In this document: positions 35,365-43,232 of the stretch, piece after piece
Numbering within the stretch: the stretch's first letter is position 1
Layout: each line of letters starts with the position of its first letter
From: Methylosinus sp. C49
Lineage (GTDB): Bacteria; Pseudomonadota; Alphaproteobacteria; Rhizobiales; Beijerinckiaceae
Assembly (NCBI RefSeq): GCF_009936375.1
Contig: NZ_AP022333.1
Location: 124,001 to 188,000, forward strand
Length of the DNA stretch: 64,000 bases
Direction: 5' to 3'
Notes under the pieces: model-generated
Databases searched by the model: none
Told to the model about the DNA's origin: nothing
What the model saw: only the letters and a program-made list of their open reading frames with translations
Translations under genes and position numbers: made by a program

Positions 35365-36381
35365 TCATGCGCCTTTCGATGCGCCGTCGCCGGCGTCGAA
35401 AGAACGATACTCCTCGAGCAATTCGGGCAGGCGCGCGGCGAGGAATCGCGCGAACGCGCTTCCCTCCGCTTTCGCCAGCGTCACTCTGACATCGCGCTCG
35501 GAGGCGCGAATTTCCGCGATCGATTGACCTGCGGAATTCTTGATCTCGATGAAGGGGCGGGCAGGGCGCTGCTCCGCCTCCGCCCGCTTGGCGGCGGCGA
35601 GCGCGCGCGCAAAACGCGCGTCGCCGTCGAGCGCCGAGAAGCCGGGGAGGGCGGTCGCCGCCCGTGATCGCTTCAGCGCCGGCGCGTCGCGCAGCAGCTC
35701 GGCGAATTCCTGCCAGCGGCCGCGGCCGATCCTCGGCGCCTTTCCGATCGCTCGAACGATATCCTCCGGCACCGCCTTGGCGACCGAAATCAGCTTGGAG
35801 GCCTCCGCCCGGTCGATTGCCAGCGCCTGCTGGATGACCGAGCGGCTGCGCCCGGCCCCTTCCAGCCGCCAGGCGAAAACCGCCCGCTCGATGAAGCTCA
35901 AATCCTCGCGCGCCGAATTCTCGACGCCCTGCGCGATGACGAGGTCATCGTCGCCGAGCGCGCGAATGATGGCGCGTACCGGACGGCCGAGCTGGAGCGC
36001 CGCGCGAATGCGGCGATGGCCGAAGGCGGTCTGATAGCGATCCGGCGCGGCCGGACTGACCCGCAGCAGAACGGGGATTTCCTGCCCACGATCGGCGATC
36101 GATTGCTTCAGCGCCTCGAAGGAGGCGTCCTGCTCCTGCGGGAAACGATCGGCGAAAGGGGAGGGGTCGATCGACCCGGGGTCGATTTCGACCACCTGCT
36201 CTCCAGCGGCGATGCGGGCCCGAAGCGTCTCGTTTTCCCGCTCTATGTCGGAGAAGGTCTCCTTCATAGAGCGCACCGCCCCGGCAGCGACGCGGCGCGG
36301 CTCCAGATTGTTGTCTGCAGACAACATCGGGGCAGGGGGCTGCGCGAAGAGGGAGCGTATCGTATCCGTGCGCTTGCTCAT
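35365..36381 (-). CDS. repB: Plasmid partition protein RepB (ParB-type)
   Basis: A 338-residue protein. The ATG at 36381 overlaps the repA stop (ATGA). RepB traits: MSKRTDTIRSLFAQ start, the ParB N-terminal domain (EIDPGSIDPSPFADRFP; QSIADRGQEIPVLLRVSP; YQTAFGHRRIRAALQLG), and the HTH segment SRSVIQQALAIDRAEASKLISVAK. It binds parS sites and cooperates with RepA. No GTT-N10-AAC parS palindrome was found in the neighbourhood. Confidence 0.95.
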   Translation of the reverse strand: MSKRTDTIRSLFAQPPAPMLSADNNLEPRRVAAGAVRSMKETFSDIERENETLRARIAAGEQVVEIDPGSIDPSPFADRFPQEQDASFEALKQSIADRGQEIPVLLRVSPAAPDRYQTAFGHRRIRAALQLGRPVRAIIRALGDDDLVIAQGVENSAREDLSFIERAVFAWRLEGAGRSRSVIQQALAIDRAEASKLISVAKAVPEDIVRAIGKAPRIGRGRWQEFAELLRDAPALKRSRAATALPGFSALDGDARFARALAAAKRAEAEQRPARPFIEIKNSAGQSIAEIRASERDVRVTLAKAEGSAFARFLAARLPELLEEYRSFDAGDGASKGA

Positions 36382-37595
36382 CGACCCCAAACCTTCTCCA
36401 TGAGACCGAGGATCTCGCGATTGACGCCATTGACCGATTCGAGCCCCCGTTCGAAAGCGGCGCGCCCGACCGAGCCCCTCTCGAGCTCATAGAGCGACTG
36501 CTTGGTGAGCCCCGCATTGGCGATGGCGGTGGACTTCCACACCGTCGCGCCAAGCACGTCCTGGCCGAAGAGATTGCGCAGCAGGGCGACGATCTGGGTT
36601 TCCGGCACGTCATTGGGATCATGCCGGGTCACGACATATCGGATGAAATCATAGTCCAGCCGGCCGCCGGCTTCCTCTATGACCGTCATGACGTCCGAGG
36701 TCATGAGCAGAAATTGATTCATCGAGGCCACATCCACCATCTGCGGATGAATGGTCACCAGCATGGCTGTCGCGGCGTTCAGCGCGCCCATGGTGAGATA
36801 GCCGAGTTGCGGCGGGCAATCGATCACGACGACGTCGAAATCATCCGCGATCTCGGCGATCGCGCTGCCGACCCGCCGAAAAAACAGATCGCCGCCGCGC
36901 AGCGAGCGCTCCGCCATGGCGCGCGGCGTATGATGCTCGAATTCCATGAGCTCGAGATTGCCGGGAACGAGCGCGACCCCTGCGAAATAGGTAGGCCGCA
37001 CCACCTCCCGCATCGGCCGGCGCGCTTCGTCATAACGAATAGCGCCGTAGAGCGTCTCGCCCTCGCCGATGTCGAACTCCGGCTGATAGCCGAACATGGC
37101 CGAAAGCGACGCCTGCGGATCGAGGTCGATGGCCAGCACCCGATAGCCCTCGAGCGCGAGAAACTGCGCGAGGTAGAGCGAGGTCGTGGTCTTGGCCGAC
37201 CCGCCCTTGAAATTGGCGACAGCGACCACCTGCAGCTTGTCGCCGGGGCGCCGATGCGGCAAAAAGCCGAGCGCCTCCTTCGGCCGCGCGCCGGCGAGAT
37301 AGACGCGCAGCTCGCCGATCTGGGCCGGCGTGTAGGATCGTCGTCCGCCGCCCGCCACCGCGGGCGTAGGGCCGAGTCCGTCGAGCGACAATTGCCGGAG
37401 ATATCCGTCCGACACGCCGAGAAACCGCGCGACCTCGCCGGAGGAAAAGGAGCGCAACGTCTTTCGCGCCGCAGGCGGGAACAGCGTGGCGCTCAACGCC
37501 TGCATCTGCCCCGACAAGACTTTTGCGTGGCGGGTCATGCGCTGCAGCGCGCTCTCCGGCGCCGACAAGGGCAGGGCGTCCAAGTTGCTCGTCAC
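36378..37595 (-). CDS. repA: Plasmid partition ATPase RepA (ParA-type)
   Basis: A 405-residue protein. The N-terminal HTH/dimer region has SSGEVARFLGVSDGYLRQLSLDGLGP. The ParA ATPase has a deviant Walker A in VVAVANFKGGSAKTTTSLYLAQFLAL, DLDPQASLSAMFGY and a VVVIDCPPQLGYLT motif. It partitions the replicon and represses the repABC promoter. First gene of the operon; the region before it carries the GCGTTA repeats. Confidence 0.95.
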   Translation of the reverse strand: MTSNLDALPLSAPESALQRMTRHAKVLSGQMQALSATLFPPAARKTLRSFSSGEVARFLGVSDGYLRQLSLDGLGPTPAVAGGGRRSYTPAQIGELRVYLAGARPKEALGFLPHRRPGDKLQVVAVANFKGGSAKTTTSLYLAQFLALEGYRVLAIDLDPQASLSAMFGYQPEFDIGEGETLYGAIRYDEARRPMREVVRPTYFAGVALVPGNLELMEFEHHTPRAMAERSLRGGDLFFRRVGSAIAEIADDFDVVVIDCPPQLGYLTMGALNAATAMLVTIHPQMVDVASMNQFLLMTSDVMTVIEEAGGRLDYDFIRYVVTRHDPNDVPETQIVALLRNLFGQDVLGATVWKSTAIANAGLTKQSLYELERGSVGRAAFERGLESVNGVNREILGLMEKVWGR

Positions 37596-37610
37596 AGAAA
37601 CGGTTCCTGA

Positions 37611-37695
37611 GCGTTAAACGGCTAATTTCCGTCTGTGACTAGAGGGCGATTCTCGATTCGATGCAAGACATATTGCGTTAATGGAAACCTAACGC
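37611..37695 (-). promoter_or_regulatory. repA: repABC promoter region with GCGTTA half-sites
   Basis: GCGTTA occurs at 37611-37616 and 37675-37680, with its complement TAACGC at 37690-37695; the last two form an inverted repeat with a 9-base spacer. They lie 15-100 bases upstream of repA, where RepA/RepB complexes autorepress. Binding is inferred from position and symmetry. Confidence 0.45.
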
Positions 37696-37758
37696 CCCTG
37701 GCGTCGCCAGAAAGGCTACGCGGCCTGGACGAAGGGATGGGCCTCGCGAGCAGCCCGA

Positions 37759-39519
37759 TCAGCCTCGCGGCTGCTTATCGCGACGCGGCTTCTGCTTATG
37801 CTTCGGCGGCGCGTCTCTGCGCGGCGTCCTGACCTGTAGCGGCTCGGAATAGCCGTCGAGGCGCTCGACGCGAATATTGTCGCCGCCCGGCCGGCGCATG
37901 TCGACGACGAATTGCGCCGCCGCCGGCTCGGCGATCTCGACCTGCGTCTCGTGCTCGAAGATCTGGATCGCGCCAATGTCTTGCCGCGTGAGATTTCCCT
38001 TGCGGCAGAGCATGGGCAGCAGCCATTTCGGATCGGCGTTCTTCGCGCGGCCGATGTCGAGACGAAACCAGACGGCGCCGCCGGGCAGGCGGGACGGACG
38101 CGGCTCCTTGGCGGGCCTTGCGCCTGCCGCCCGGGAGGGGCGGGGCTCTCGATCCCGAGACTCTCGGGGCTCCCGAGACTCGCGGGGCTCCCGACGCGCG
38201 GGTTCGTGCCCGGGGTCGACGACGGCTTCGGTCGCGGGAAGCCGCGCACGGTAGAGTCGAACGAGCATGGCGCCGAGCTGCTCGGGCGATCGCTCCGCGA
38301 GAAGCAGCTTGGCCGCCTCGAAATCCTCCTCGCTCGGCGGCTCCAGCAGCAGCGGGTCGCTCATCATGCGCTTGCGATCGAGCTCGCTGATTTCCTCGGC
38401 GGAGGGCGGCCCGCTCCAAAATGCGTGAACGCCGGCGTCGCGCAGCAGCCGCTCGGCGCGCTGACGTCTCGCGGAGGGAATCAGCAGCGCGCTGACGCCC
38501 TTGCGCCCGGCGCGCCCGGTGCGACCGCTGCGGTGCTGCAGCGCTTCTGCGTCATGCGGCAGATCGGCGTGAATGACGAGGTCGAGATTGGGCAGGTCGA
38601 TGCCGCGCGCCGCGACGTCGGTGGCGATGCAGACGCGCGCCCGCCCGTCGCGAAGCGCCTGCATGGAGTGATTGCGCTCGTGCTGGCCGAGCTCGCCCGA
38701 CAATAGCACGGCCGCAAATCCACGCTCCAGCAGAGTTGCGTGCAGATGGCGAACGGACTCGCGCGTGTTGCAGAACACGATCGCCGTCGGCGCCTCGAAA
38801 TAGCGCAAGAGATTGACGGTCGCGAGCTCCGTCTCCTTCGGCGCGACGCGAACCGCGCGATAGTCGATGTCGCCGTGACCGCGCTCCCCGCGCGCCACGT
38901 CGATCCGCCGCGCGTCGCGCTGATAGCGCTTGGCCAGAGCCGCAATGCCCTTCGGCATCGTGGCCGAGAAGAGCAGCGTGCGCCGATCCTGCGGCGTCGC
39001 CTCGAGAATGAACTCGAGATCCTCCCGAAAGCCCAGATCGAGCATCTCGTCGGCTTCGTCGAGAATGACCGCGACGATGCGCGTCGTGTCCAGCCCGCCG
39101 CGCTCTATGTGATCGCGCAGACGTCCGGGCGTTCCCACGACGATATGGGCGCCCTCGGTCAATTTGCGGCGCTCGAGGCGCGCGTCCATGCCGCCGACGC
39201 AAGAGACGATTCGCGCCGCGGCGTGCTCGTAGAGCCAGCCCAGCTCGCGCTCGACCTGCAAGGCGAGCTCGCGCGTCGGCGCGACGACGAGCGCGAGGGG
39301 CGCGCGCGGCTCCGGCAGGCGATCCGCCTCGCCGAGAAGCGTCGAGGCGATGGCCAAGCCATAGGCGACCGTCTTTCCCGATCCGGTCTGAGCGGAAACG
39401 AGAATGTCTCCGTCTTGCGCTTCGGCGGACAGCACCGCCGCTTGAACCGGCGTGGGCGAATTGTAATTGCGCTCCGCCAAGGCTTTGGCGAGCGGGGCGC
39501 GGGCGTTCGGGAAGGTCAC
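37759..39519 (-). CDS. DEAD-box RNA helicase (DbpA-like)
   Basis: A 586-residue helicase: Q-motif (NYNSPTPVQAAVL), Walker A SAQTGSGKT, PTRELALQV, GTPGRLRDH, DEADEML, SATMP, IVFCNTRESVRHL and RSGRTGRAGRKG. After an Arg/Glu/Pro-rich linker, the C-terminal domain (VWFRLDIGRAKNADPKWLLPMLCRKGNLTRQDIGAIQIF) is a DbpA-type RNA-binding domain. Such helicases act on rRNA or mRNA and are usually chromosomal, so finding it next to repABC suggests a chromid or an integrated replicon. Confidence 0.93.
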   Translation of the reverse strand: MTFPNARAPLAKALAERNYNSPTPVQAAVLSAEAQDGDILVSAQTGSGKTVAYGLAIASTLLGEADRLPEPRAPLALVVAPTRELALQVERELGWLYEHAAARIVSCVGGMDARLERRKLTEGAHIVVGTPGRLRDHIERGGLDTTRIVAVILDEADEMLDLGFREDLEFILEATPQDRRTLLFSATMPKGIAALAKRYQRDARRIDVARGERGHGDIDYRAVRVAPKETELATVNLLRYFEAPTAIVFCNTRESVRHLHATLLERGFAAVLLSGELGQHERNHSMQALRDGRARVCIATDVAARGIDLPNLDLVIHADLPHDAEALQHRSGRTGRAGRKGVSALLIPSARRQRAERLLRDAGVHAFWSGPPSAEEISELDRKRMMSDPLLLEPPSEEDFEAAKLLLAERSPEQLGAMLVRLYRARLPATEAVVDPGHEPARREPRESREPRESRDREPRPSRAAGARPAKEPRPSRLPGGAVWFRLDIGRAKNADPKWLLPMLCRKGNLTRQDIGAIQIFEHETQVEIAEPAAAQFVVDMRRPGGDNIRVERLDGYSEPLQVRTPRRDAPPKHKQKPRRDKQPRG

Positions 39520-39630
39520 GGGTGAGCTTGCCTGGCGAGTGGGCGATGCAGAGAGTAGGGACAGATACGCGCTCGAGCGGGTCTCGTCGAGCCATCTGCT
39601 CGTTGGAAGGTCGGAGCCGCCGAACGGAAT

Positions 39631-39972
39631 CTAGAGGAGGTCGTCGATCTCCTCGATCTTGTCGTCGTCGTCGATCGGCGGCGGGACGCTGTCGTCGGCT
39701 TCTGCGTCTTCGTCCACCTCTTCCTCGGTCTCCGTTTCCTCCTCGGCTTCCGTCTCAGTCGATGAGACGGCGTCGCTCGAAGACTGGTCGCCGATGCGCG
39801 AGTCGCCGGCCATGGCGCGATACGGAGCCCTCCGCGGAAGCGAGCGCGGCAGCTCAACGACCTGGAATATCGCCGCGCATTTCGGACAGGCGATCGGCTC
39901 GCGATTGAGATCGAAAAATGCGGCGCCACAGCTCAGGCAGCGGCGCTTCGCGCCGAGTTCGGCTTTCGCCAC
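39631..39972 (-). CDS. FYDLN-acid domain zinc-ribbon protein
   Basis: A 113-residue protein starting at a GTG (39970-39972) with AGGAG upstream. The zinc-ribbon core is RRCLSCGAAFFDLNREPIACPKCAAIF; the C-terminal half is highly acidic (EEEVDEDAEADD...). This is the TIGR02300/FYDLN_acid family found in alphaproteobacteria; its function is unknown. Confidence 0.88.
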   Translation of the reverse strand: MAKAELGAKRRCLSCGAAFFDLNREPIACPKCAAIFQVVELPRSLPRRAPYRAMAGDSRIGDQSSSDAVSSTETEAEEETETEEEVDEDAEADDSVPPPIDDDDKIEEIDDLL

Positions 39973-39995
39973 GGCCTTCTCCTCTTTTTCGAGCT

Positions 39996-40136
39996 TCAGG
40001 CGACCTGCGGCTGGTCGGCCGAGGATTCGCCGCTGCGCTCGTCGATGACGGTCTCGCAAGAAATCTTCTGGCTTTCCGCGAGGCCGTGAAGCCCGAAGCC
40101 TCGAGAGTCGAACCACTTCACGACGCCGGTTTGCAT
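39996..40136 (-). pseudogene. Cold-shock (CspA-family) gene with an internal deletion
   Basis: The peptide begins MQTGVVKWFDSRGFGLHG, the CspA first strand and part of RNP1. It jumps directly to AESQKISCETVIDERSGESSADQ, the normal C-terminal part. The central segment carrying the VFVH (RNP2) motif is missing, so only about 46 residues of the usual 67-70 remain. The ends are clean, as for an in-frame deletion rather than random decay. Confidence 0.75.
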
Positions 40137-40316
40137 GCGTTTTCCTTCTTCGCGCGAAGACATTGGGCGGCCGCGGTCGCGCGGTCGCATGTAGATCGAA
40201 GCTCTGGGAGGAAAGTCGCACGCCGACGCGCCAAAAGGCGGGAAAGCTCGTTCGTTCGGCCGAAACTCGATTTACGAGATATAGGGCGTCGGGACGAAAA
40301 TGCAACAGATGGGTTT

Positions 40317-40339
40317 GGTGGTGGGGCAGTTTGAAATTT
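40317..40339 (+). repeat. Left terminal inverted repeat of the IS1-like element
   Basis: Twenty-three bases beginning GGTGGTGGGG and ending TTTGAAATTT. They match the reverse complement of 42981-43003 at 22 of 23 positions; the inner 19 bases are identical. The fic stop codon starts at its last bases. Confidence 0.85.
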
Positions 40340-40967
40340 AAACCGATGACGTTCCGTTATAGGGCAACCCGTCGTCTTCAAGCTGCTCCTGCAGCAACGC
40401 GGCCAGATACTCTTCCATTTTTGTAAAATCCAAATGCCCATCGTCCCACGCCCGATCGGCGTGTTTTAAGGCTTCTTCATAGCCATCCCGGTTTTCGCGG
40501 ATGCGCTCAGGAACAATTTTCCTGCCTGGCAAAAGCTTCTCCGATCTAGCGCACAAAAGATAATAGCAAACAGCCCTGGCGGTGCGCCCATTCCCCTCGA
40601 TGAATGGATGAATCCAATTGAGACGCCAAAGCCCATACGCCGCCAATTCTGTAGGCGTCCAAACAAACCAATTTTCTTGCACGGTTGATATAAATCTATC
40701 CATCCAATCTGGGACTTCCTTGAAGTGAGGAGGCTTATGGTCGCCAACATAGATGGGCTCGTTCCGAAACCTGCCGCCAAACTGCGATATATTCGCCACG
40801 GCAACGTGGTTTAATGCCCAAAGCATATATTTATCAAAGGCGACGGGTCCCTTCATTAATCCTATTTCTATGCAATTAATTAGTAATTCGTACTGCCTAT
40901 TCAGGTTTTGCTCCTGAATACGATCGTATAAATTCTGATCTTCTTGTTCTAAGACAAACATATTCAC
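40338..40967 (-). CDS. Fic-domain protein (probable AMP transferase)
   Basis: A 209-residue Fic protein. The catalytic loop HPFIEGNGRTAR (120-131) matches HPFx(D/E)GNGRxxR completely, so the enzyme is probably active. The flap-like segment GGRFRNEPIYVG is at 64-75. The start is GTG at 40967, with an in-frame ATG two codons later. No inhibitory (S/T)xxxE(G/N) helix is visible within the protein, so inhibition should come from a partner: the small protein 35 bases upstream. Fic toxins modify proteins such as gyrase or topoisomerase IV. Confidence 0.93.
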   Translation of the reverse strand: MNMFVLEQEDQNLYDRIQEQNLNRQYELLINCIEIGLMKGPVAFDKYMLWALNHVAVANISQFGGRFRNEPIYVGDHKPPHFKEVPDWMDRFISTVQENWFVWTPTELAAYGLWRLNWIHPFIEGNGRTARAVCYYLLCARSEKLLPGRKIVPERIRENRDGYEEALKHADRAWDDGHLDFTKMEEYLAALLQEQLEDDGLPYNGTSSV

Positions 40968-41002
40968 CGGCTTTTGGCAACGGTGGGGCTTATCGCCCCG
41001 CC

Positions 41003-41221
41003 TTATTCGATATCAAGGCTCGTCACCCGCACGCGGTCAACGGCGCTCATAGCCGAAGCTTTCGTTATGCGAGAGCCTTTTGGTGCGTTCCCGTAAACGA
41101 AACTTGCGCGTTGCTCACGAAGCATCGCTTCCGTGATCTGGGCTGTTTTCGCGCGCTCTAGAAGCTTTTCCAGGTCAGGCCGCGGTGGCGCGCGGTTTAG
41201 AGCCGATTTGCGCTCAGCCAT
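41003..41221 (-). CDS. Small protein upstream of fic, candidate antitoxin
   Basis: A 72-residue charged protein, 35 bases before fic on the same strand. Residues 33-45 (MLREQRASFVYGN) are a helix with SxxxGN, close to the (S/T)xxxE(G/N) inhibitory motif of class I Fic antitoxins but with Gly in place of Glu. The C-terminal part (SRITKASAMSAVDRVRV) is basic. It may be the Fic antitoxin or an unrelated regulator. The family is not named with certainty. Confidence 0.65.
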   Translation of the reverse strand: MAERKSALNRAPPRPDLEKLLERAKTAQITEAMLREQRASFVYGNAPKGSRITKASAMSAVDRVRVTSLDIE

Positions 41222-41266
41222 TGATTCTCCCCTATTTTAAGTTAGGCGACCATACTATGGTAATGG

Positions 41267-41569
41267 TTACCGGCAAGCATCGTTCCCGCTTCGAACGCAA
41301 AAAAATGTCGCCTGCGTCATTAAGGCTCGGGAACAGGGGGCCAGATTATCCATGAACCACATGGCGCACTCAGAGCATCGTGGATAGGCCATACACGCCT
41401 TTCCCGCATCGACGAGCCGCTTCGAGACCGTGTTCTTGGACGCGCCATCACGCCCGTCACAGCGCAAATGGACTGGCCTTCGCAAAGAAGGTAGGAATTT
41501 GCGCGTGCGCTTTCGATATCGAGCTTGTTCGTAGCCCGATATAATATGACCCTTATGCTTGACCATCAA
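41267..41569 (-). pseudogene. IS1-family transposase N-terminus (InsA-like), frameshifted
   Basis: In one frame: LLCEGQSICAVTG. After a frame change: GASKNTVSKRLVDAGKACMAY. Together these give the HTH part of IS1-type transposases (CEGxSIRxxxRxTG.SKNTV.KLLVDAGKAC). The downstream catalytic DDE part is absent. It lies near the middle of the IR-bounded element, so the element cannot now move by itself. Confidence 0.75.
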
Positions 41570-41796
41570 GCATTAAGTGTCTTTTTGAATGCGGCACCCA
41601 CAGGCTCGCGCAGGGTGCCGAGATTTTGTCTTCGCTCGCCCCGGTCGGAAAATGGCGGAGACAAGTCATATCCGCTAGGCGGGATGCCCTGCTCTCGAAG
41701 TTGTTTGATCAGGGCCAGCGCACCATTCAGCGCGGCTTTGCCCTTAGCAGCACCTGGGTTCCTCGCGATGAGCGCAGCGGCCTTTTGCTTAGACAT
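41566..41796 (-). CDS. Small hypothetical protein downstream of the SDH_sah gene
   Basis: A 76-residue protein with a good GAGGAG site 6 bases before its ATG and only 11 bases after the SDH_sah gene. It is basic and Ala-rich at the N-terminus (KQKAAALIARNPGAAKGKAALNGALALIKQLREQG), then SGYDLSPPFSDRGERRQ. The hairpin ATGCTTGA/TCAAGCAT (41555-41573) overlaps its stop and may mark the operon end. No family recognised. Confidence 0.65.
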   Translation of the reverse strand: MSKQKAAALIARNPGAAKGKAALNGALALIKQLREQGIPPSGYDLSPPFSDRGERRQNLGTLREPVGAAFKKTLNA

Positions 41797-41807
41797 ACGC
41801 TATCTCC

Positions 41808-42698
41808 TCACAGCCCTAGATATCGCCCTGGCGCATGGACAACAATGCTCTGCCGTACGCGCGCCATAAAATCCTGTAGGAGCCGGTAGTACGCGCGCAC
41901 GCACGCCCTTAACTCCAGATCCGCTCCAAAGTCTTCTATAATCAAATTGAGTTCCTTGTCAAGAACTTCTTTCGATAGGCCGCGCCCATGCGATTTCCAT
42001 TTCTTTGTATCGTTGAGCAACCGCGCTATTTTAGACGCTCTATCTTCCTTCATTTTTTGTGTTACAACTTTACATGTTGTTCTAGTCTTTTCCCAATTCT
42101 TAAACTTATACTGAACAAGCCATCGCTTAAGCAATTCTACAGATAGCTCGCGCGCCTGTTCAAATTGATGAAGTTCGGCCGGATCAAATTTTTCAACCAA
42201 GAAGGCTATCTCCGCCGCTGTAAGCTTACCGCTGGCTGACTTCTTAATCAATTCGTCATACTTTGCTAAATATCCAAGCGCCGGCACAAACCTGTCGCCC
42301 ATAGATGGTCGCCTAACCTGTGGATCGATAGGGCCAAGCACCGAAAAATAGTCCATCAAAATATTATCACCAGACATTGCTAATATCGTTCCGGCAGACA
42401 TGGCGTAATTCGGAATAATAAAATTAATCTCTTTTGAATAGTGGTAGCGGAACACATCGGCTATGCGCTCAACTACCTCAATTGACCCGCCTTCTGTCTC
42501 AAGCATTACCGTTAAGCTATCTTTGCGGTTCTCAACGCCCTCGACGCTGTCTCTAACAAGCTCGTCGATTGGCGGTCTCATTGGCGCGATTAGCACAAGA
42601 ATATCCGAGTCGAACCGCTTTCCGAGCGTCGAAAGCTTCTTGTCTAACTCTTTCTCGATAAATCTATTCGAGGAAACCCCATCTTCTTCAAGTGCCAT
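41808..42698 (-). CDS. SDH_sah-family ClpP-fold serine protease-like protein
   Basis: A 296-residue protein of the serine dehydrogenase proteinase (SDH_sah, PF01972) type. It has the ClpP-like glycine ridge LETEGGSIEVVERIADVFRYHY, the probable nucleophile Ser101 in IIPNYAMSAGTILAMSGD, and FSVLGPIDPQV following the active site. The start at 42698 overlaps the stop of the upstream small gene by 11 bases. It lacks a signal peptide and transmembrane helix in this form. Function in the mobile element is unknown; protease-type passengers can be defence or regulatory factors. Confidence 0.85.
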   Translation of the reverse strand: MALEEDGVSSNRFIEKELDKKLSTLGKRFDSDILVLIAPMRPPIDELVRDSVEGVENRKDSLTVMLETEGGSIEVVERIADVFRYHYSKEINFIIPNYAMSAGTILAMSGDNILMDYFSVLGPIDPQVRRPSMGDRFVPALGYLAKYDELIKKSASGKLTAAEIAFLVEKFDPAELHQFEQARELSVELLKRWLVQYKFKNWEKTRTTCKVVTQKMKEDRASKIARLLNDTKKWKSHGRGLSKEVLDKELNLIIEDFGADLELRACVRAYYRLLQDFMARVRQSIVVHAPGRYLGL

Positions 42699-42919
42699 CT
42701 TTGCGCCACCTTGCGGCAGCGGCCTTTCGAGCGATCTCGGCTCGCGCTTCTGCCGATAGGCTTTCAGCTCGAGCGCGACCAAGCCGCCAACTCTCCCCAA
42801 AATTGACATCGGACCCTTGTCCGAATCTGCCTCATCTTGAGCGGTGCCGGTGACGATATCAACAACCAGTTTCGCGAGTGGTTCAGGTCGCGTGGGCGTT
42901 TCGGCCTTTTCGTGCTCAT
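42688..42919 (-). pseudogene. Small basic histone-like/KGG-type gene with two frameshifts
   Basis: Three frames join into one family sequence: MSTKRPKRPRDLN, then PLAKLVVDIVTGTAQDEADSDKGPMSILGRVGGL, then GRARAESLSAEARAEIARKAAAARWRKDG before TGA. This is the layout of a small alphaproteobacterial protein with a Lys/Arg-rich start, an acidic centre and an Ala/Arg-rich end. Two frame changes are required, near 42880 and 42776. It ends within the SDH_sah start, so the pair was probably translationally coupled. Confidence 0.7.
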
Positions 42920-43232
42920 GCCTAACCTCTTAGCGTAGAGCGTCCAAGGTGGGGAAAAGTCGGAGGCCGTCAACGCCAGCAAATTTCAAACTGCCCCACT
43001 ACCGTTTCGGCCGGCTCGCGTGCGGGCGTCGCACCCGGATGCGATCGGCGCCCATTTTTCCGCGACATGCGAATTCCGGCGCTCAAAAAACAGTTGAACC
43101 TCGGGACACAGGCTGCTTACTGCTCGGAGATTCCCCTTCTGGAGCGCTTGTCGATCCAATCGGCAGCGTTCTCTCATGGACGCGCGCTCCGTCGATCGGA
43201 ACGCGCCCGAGCAAAAGAATGAGCCGTCCCGA
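42920..43232. other. Intergenic region spanning the element's right end
   Basis: About 310 bases. It contains the promoter side of the SDH operon and the right inverted repeat (42981-43003); beyond 43004 the sequence is high-GC host DNA before YchJ. No gene is supported. Confidence 0.5.
42981..43003 (-). repeat. Right terminal inverted repeat of the IS1-like element
   Basis: Read on the minus strand it begins GGTAGTGGGG and continues identically to the left repeat. The flanking DNA on the right returns to high GC. Confidence 0.85.

Larger units (their letters stand above)
40317..43003. mobile_element. IR-bounded 2.7-kb element with IS1-type transposase remnant and passenger genes
   Basis: A 23-base inverted repeat pair (left 40317-40339; right 42981-43003) with one mismatch bounds a visibly AT-richer block inside high-GC DNA. 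The repeats begin GGT, as IS1-family ends do. Inside are fic and a small partner gene, a frameshifted IS1-family transposase N-terminus (41267-41569), a small gene, an SDH_sah protein and a frameshifted small gene, all on the minus strand. Fic ends within the left repeat. A shared GTTT flanks both ends (40313-40316; 43004-43007), possibly a short target duplication. I infer an IS1-derived element with passengers. Confidence 0.65.

Noticed and set aside
33838-37758. parS palindromes of the GTT-N10-AAC type
   Set aside because: None was found by eye near repABC; partial matches before repA are asymmetric.
40303-43020. Eight- or nine-base target duplication expected for an IS1-type insertion
   Set aside because: Only GTTT is shared at both flanks; longer comparison does not match, so a duplication is not claimed.
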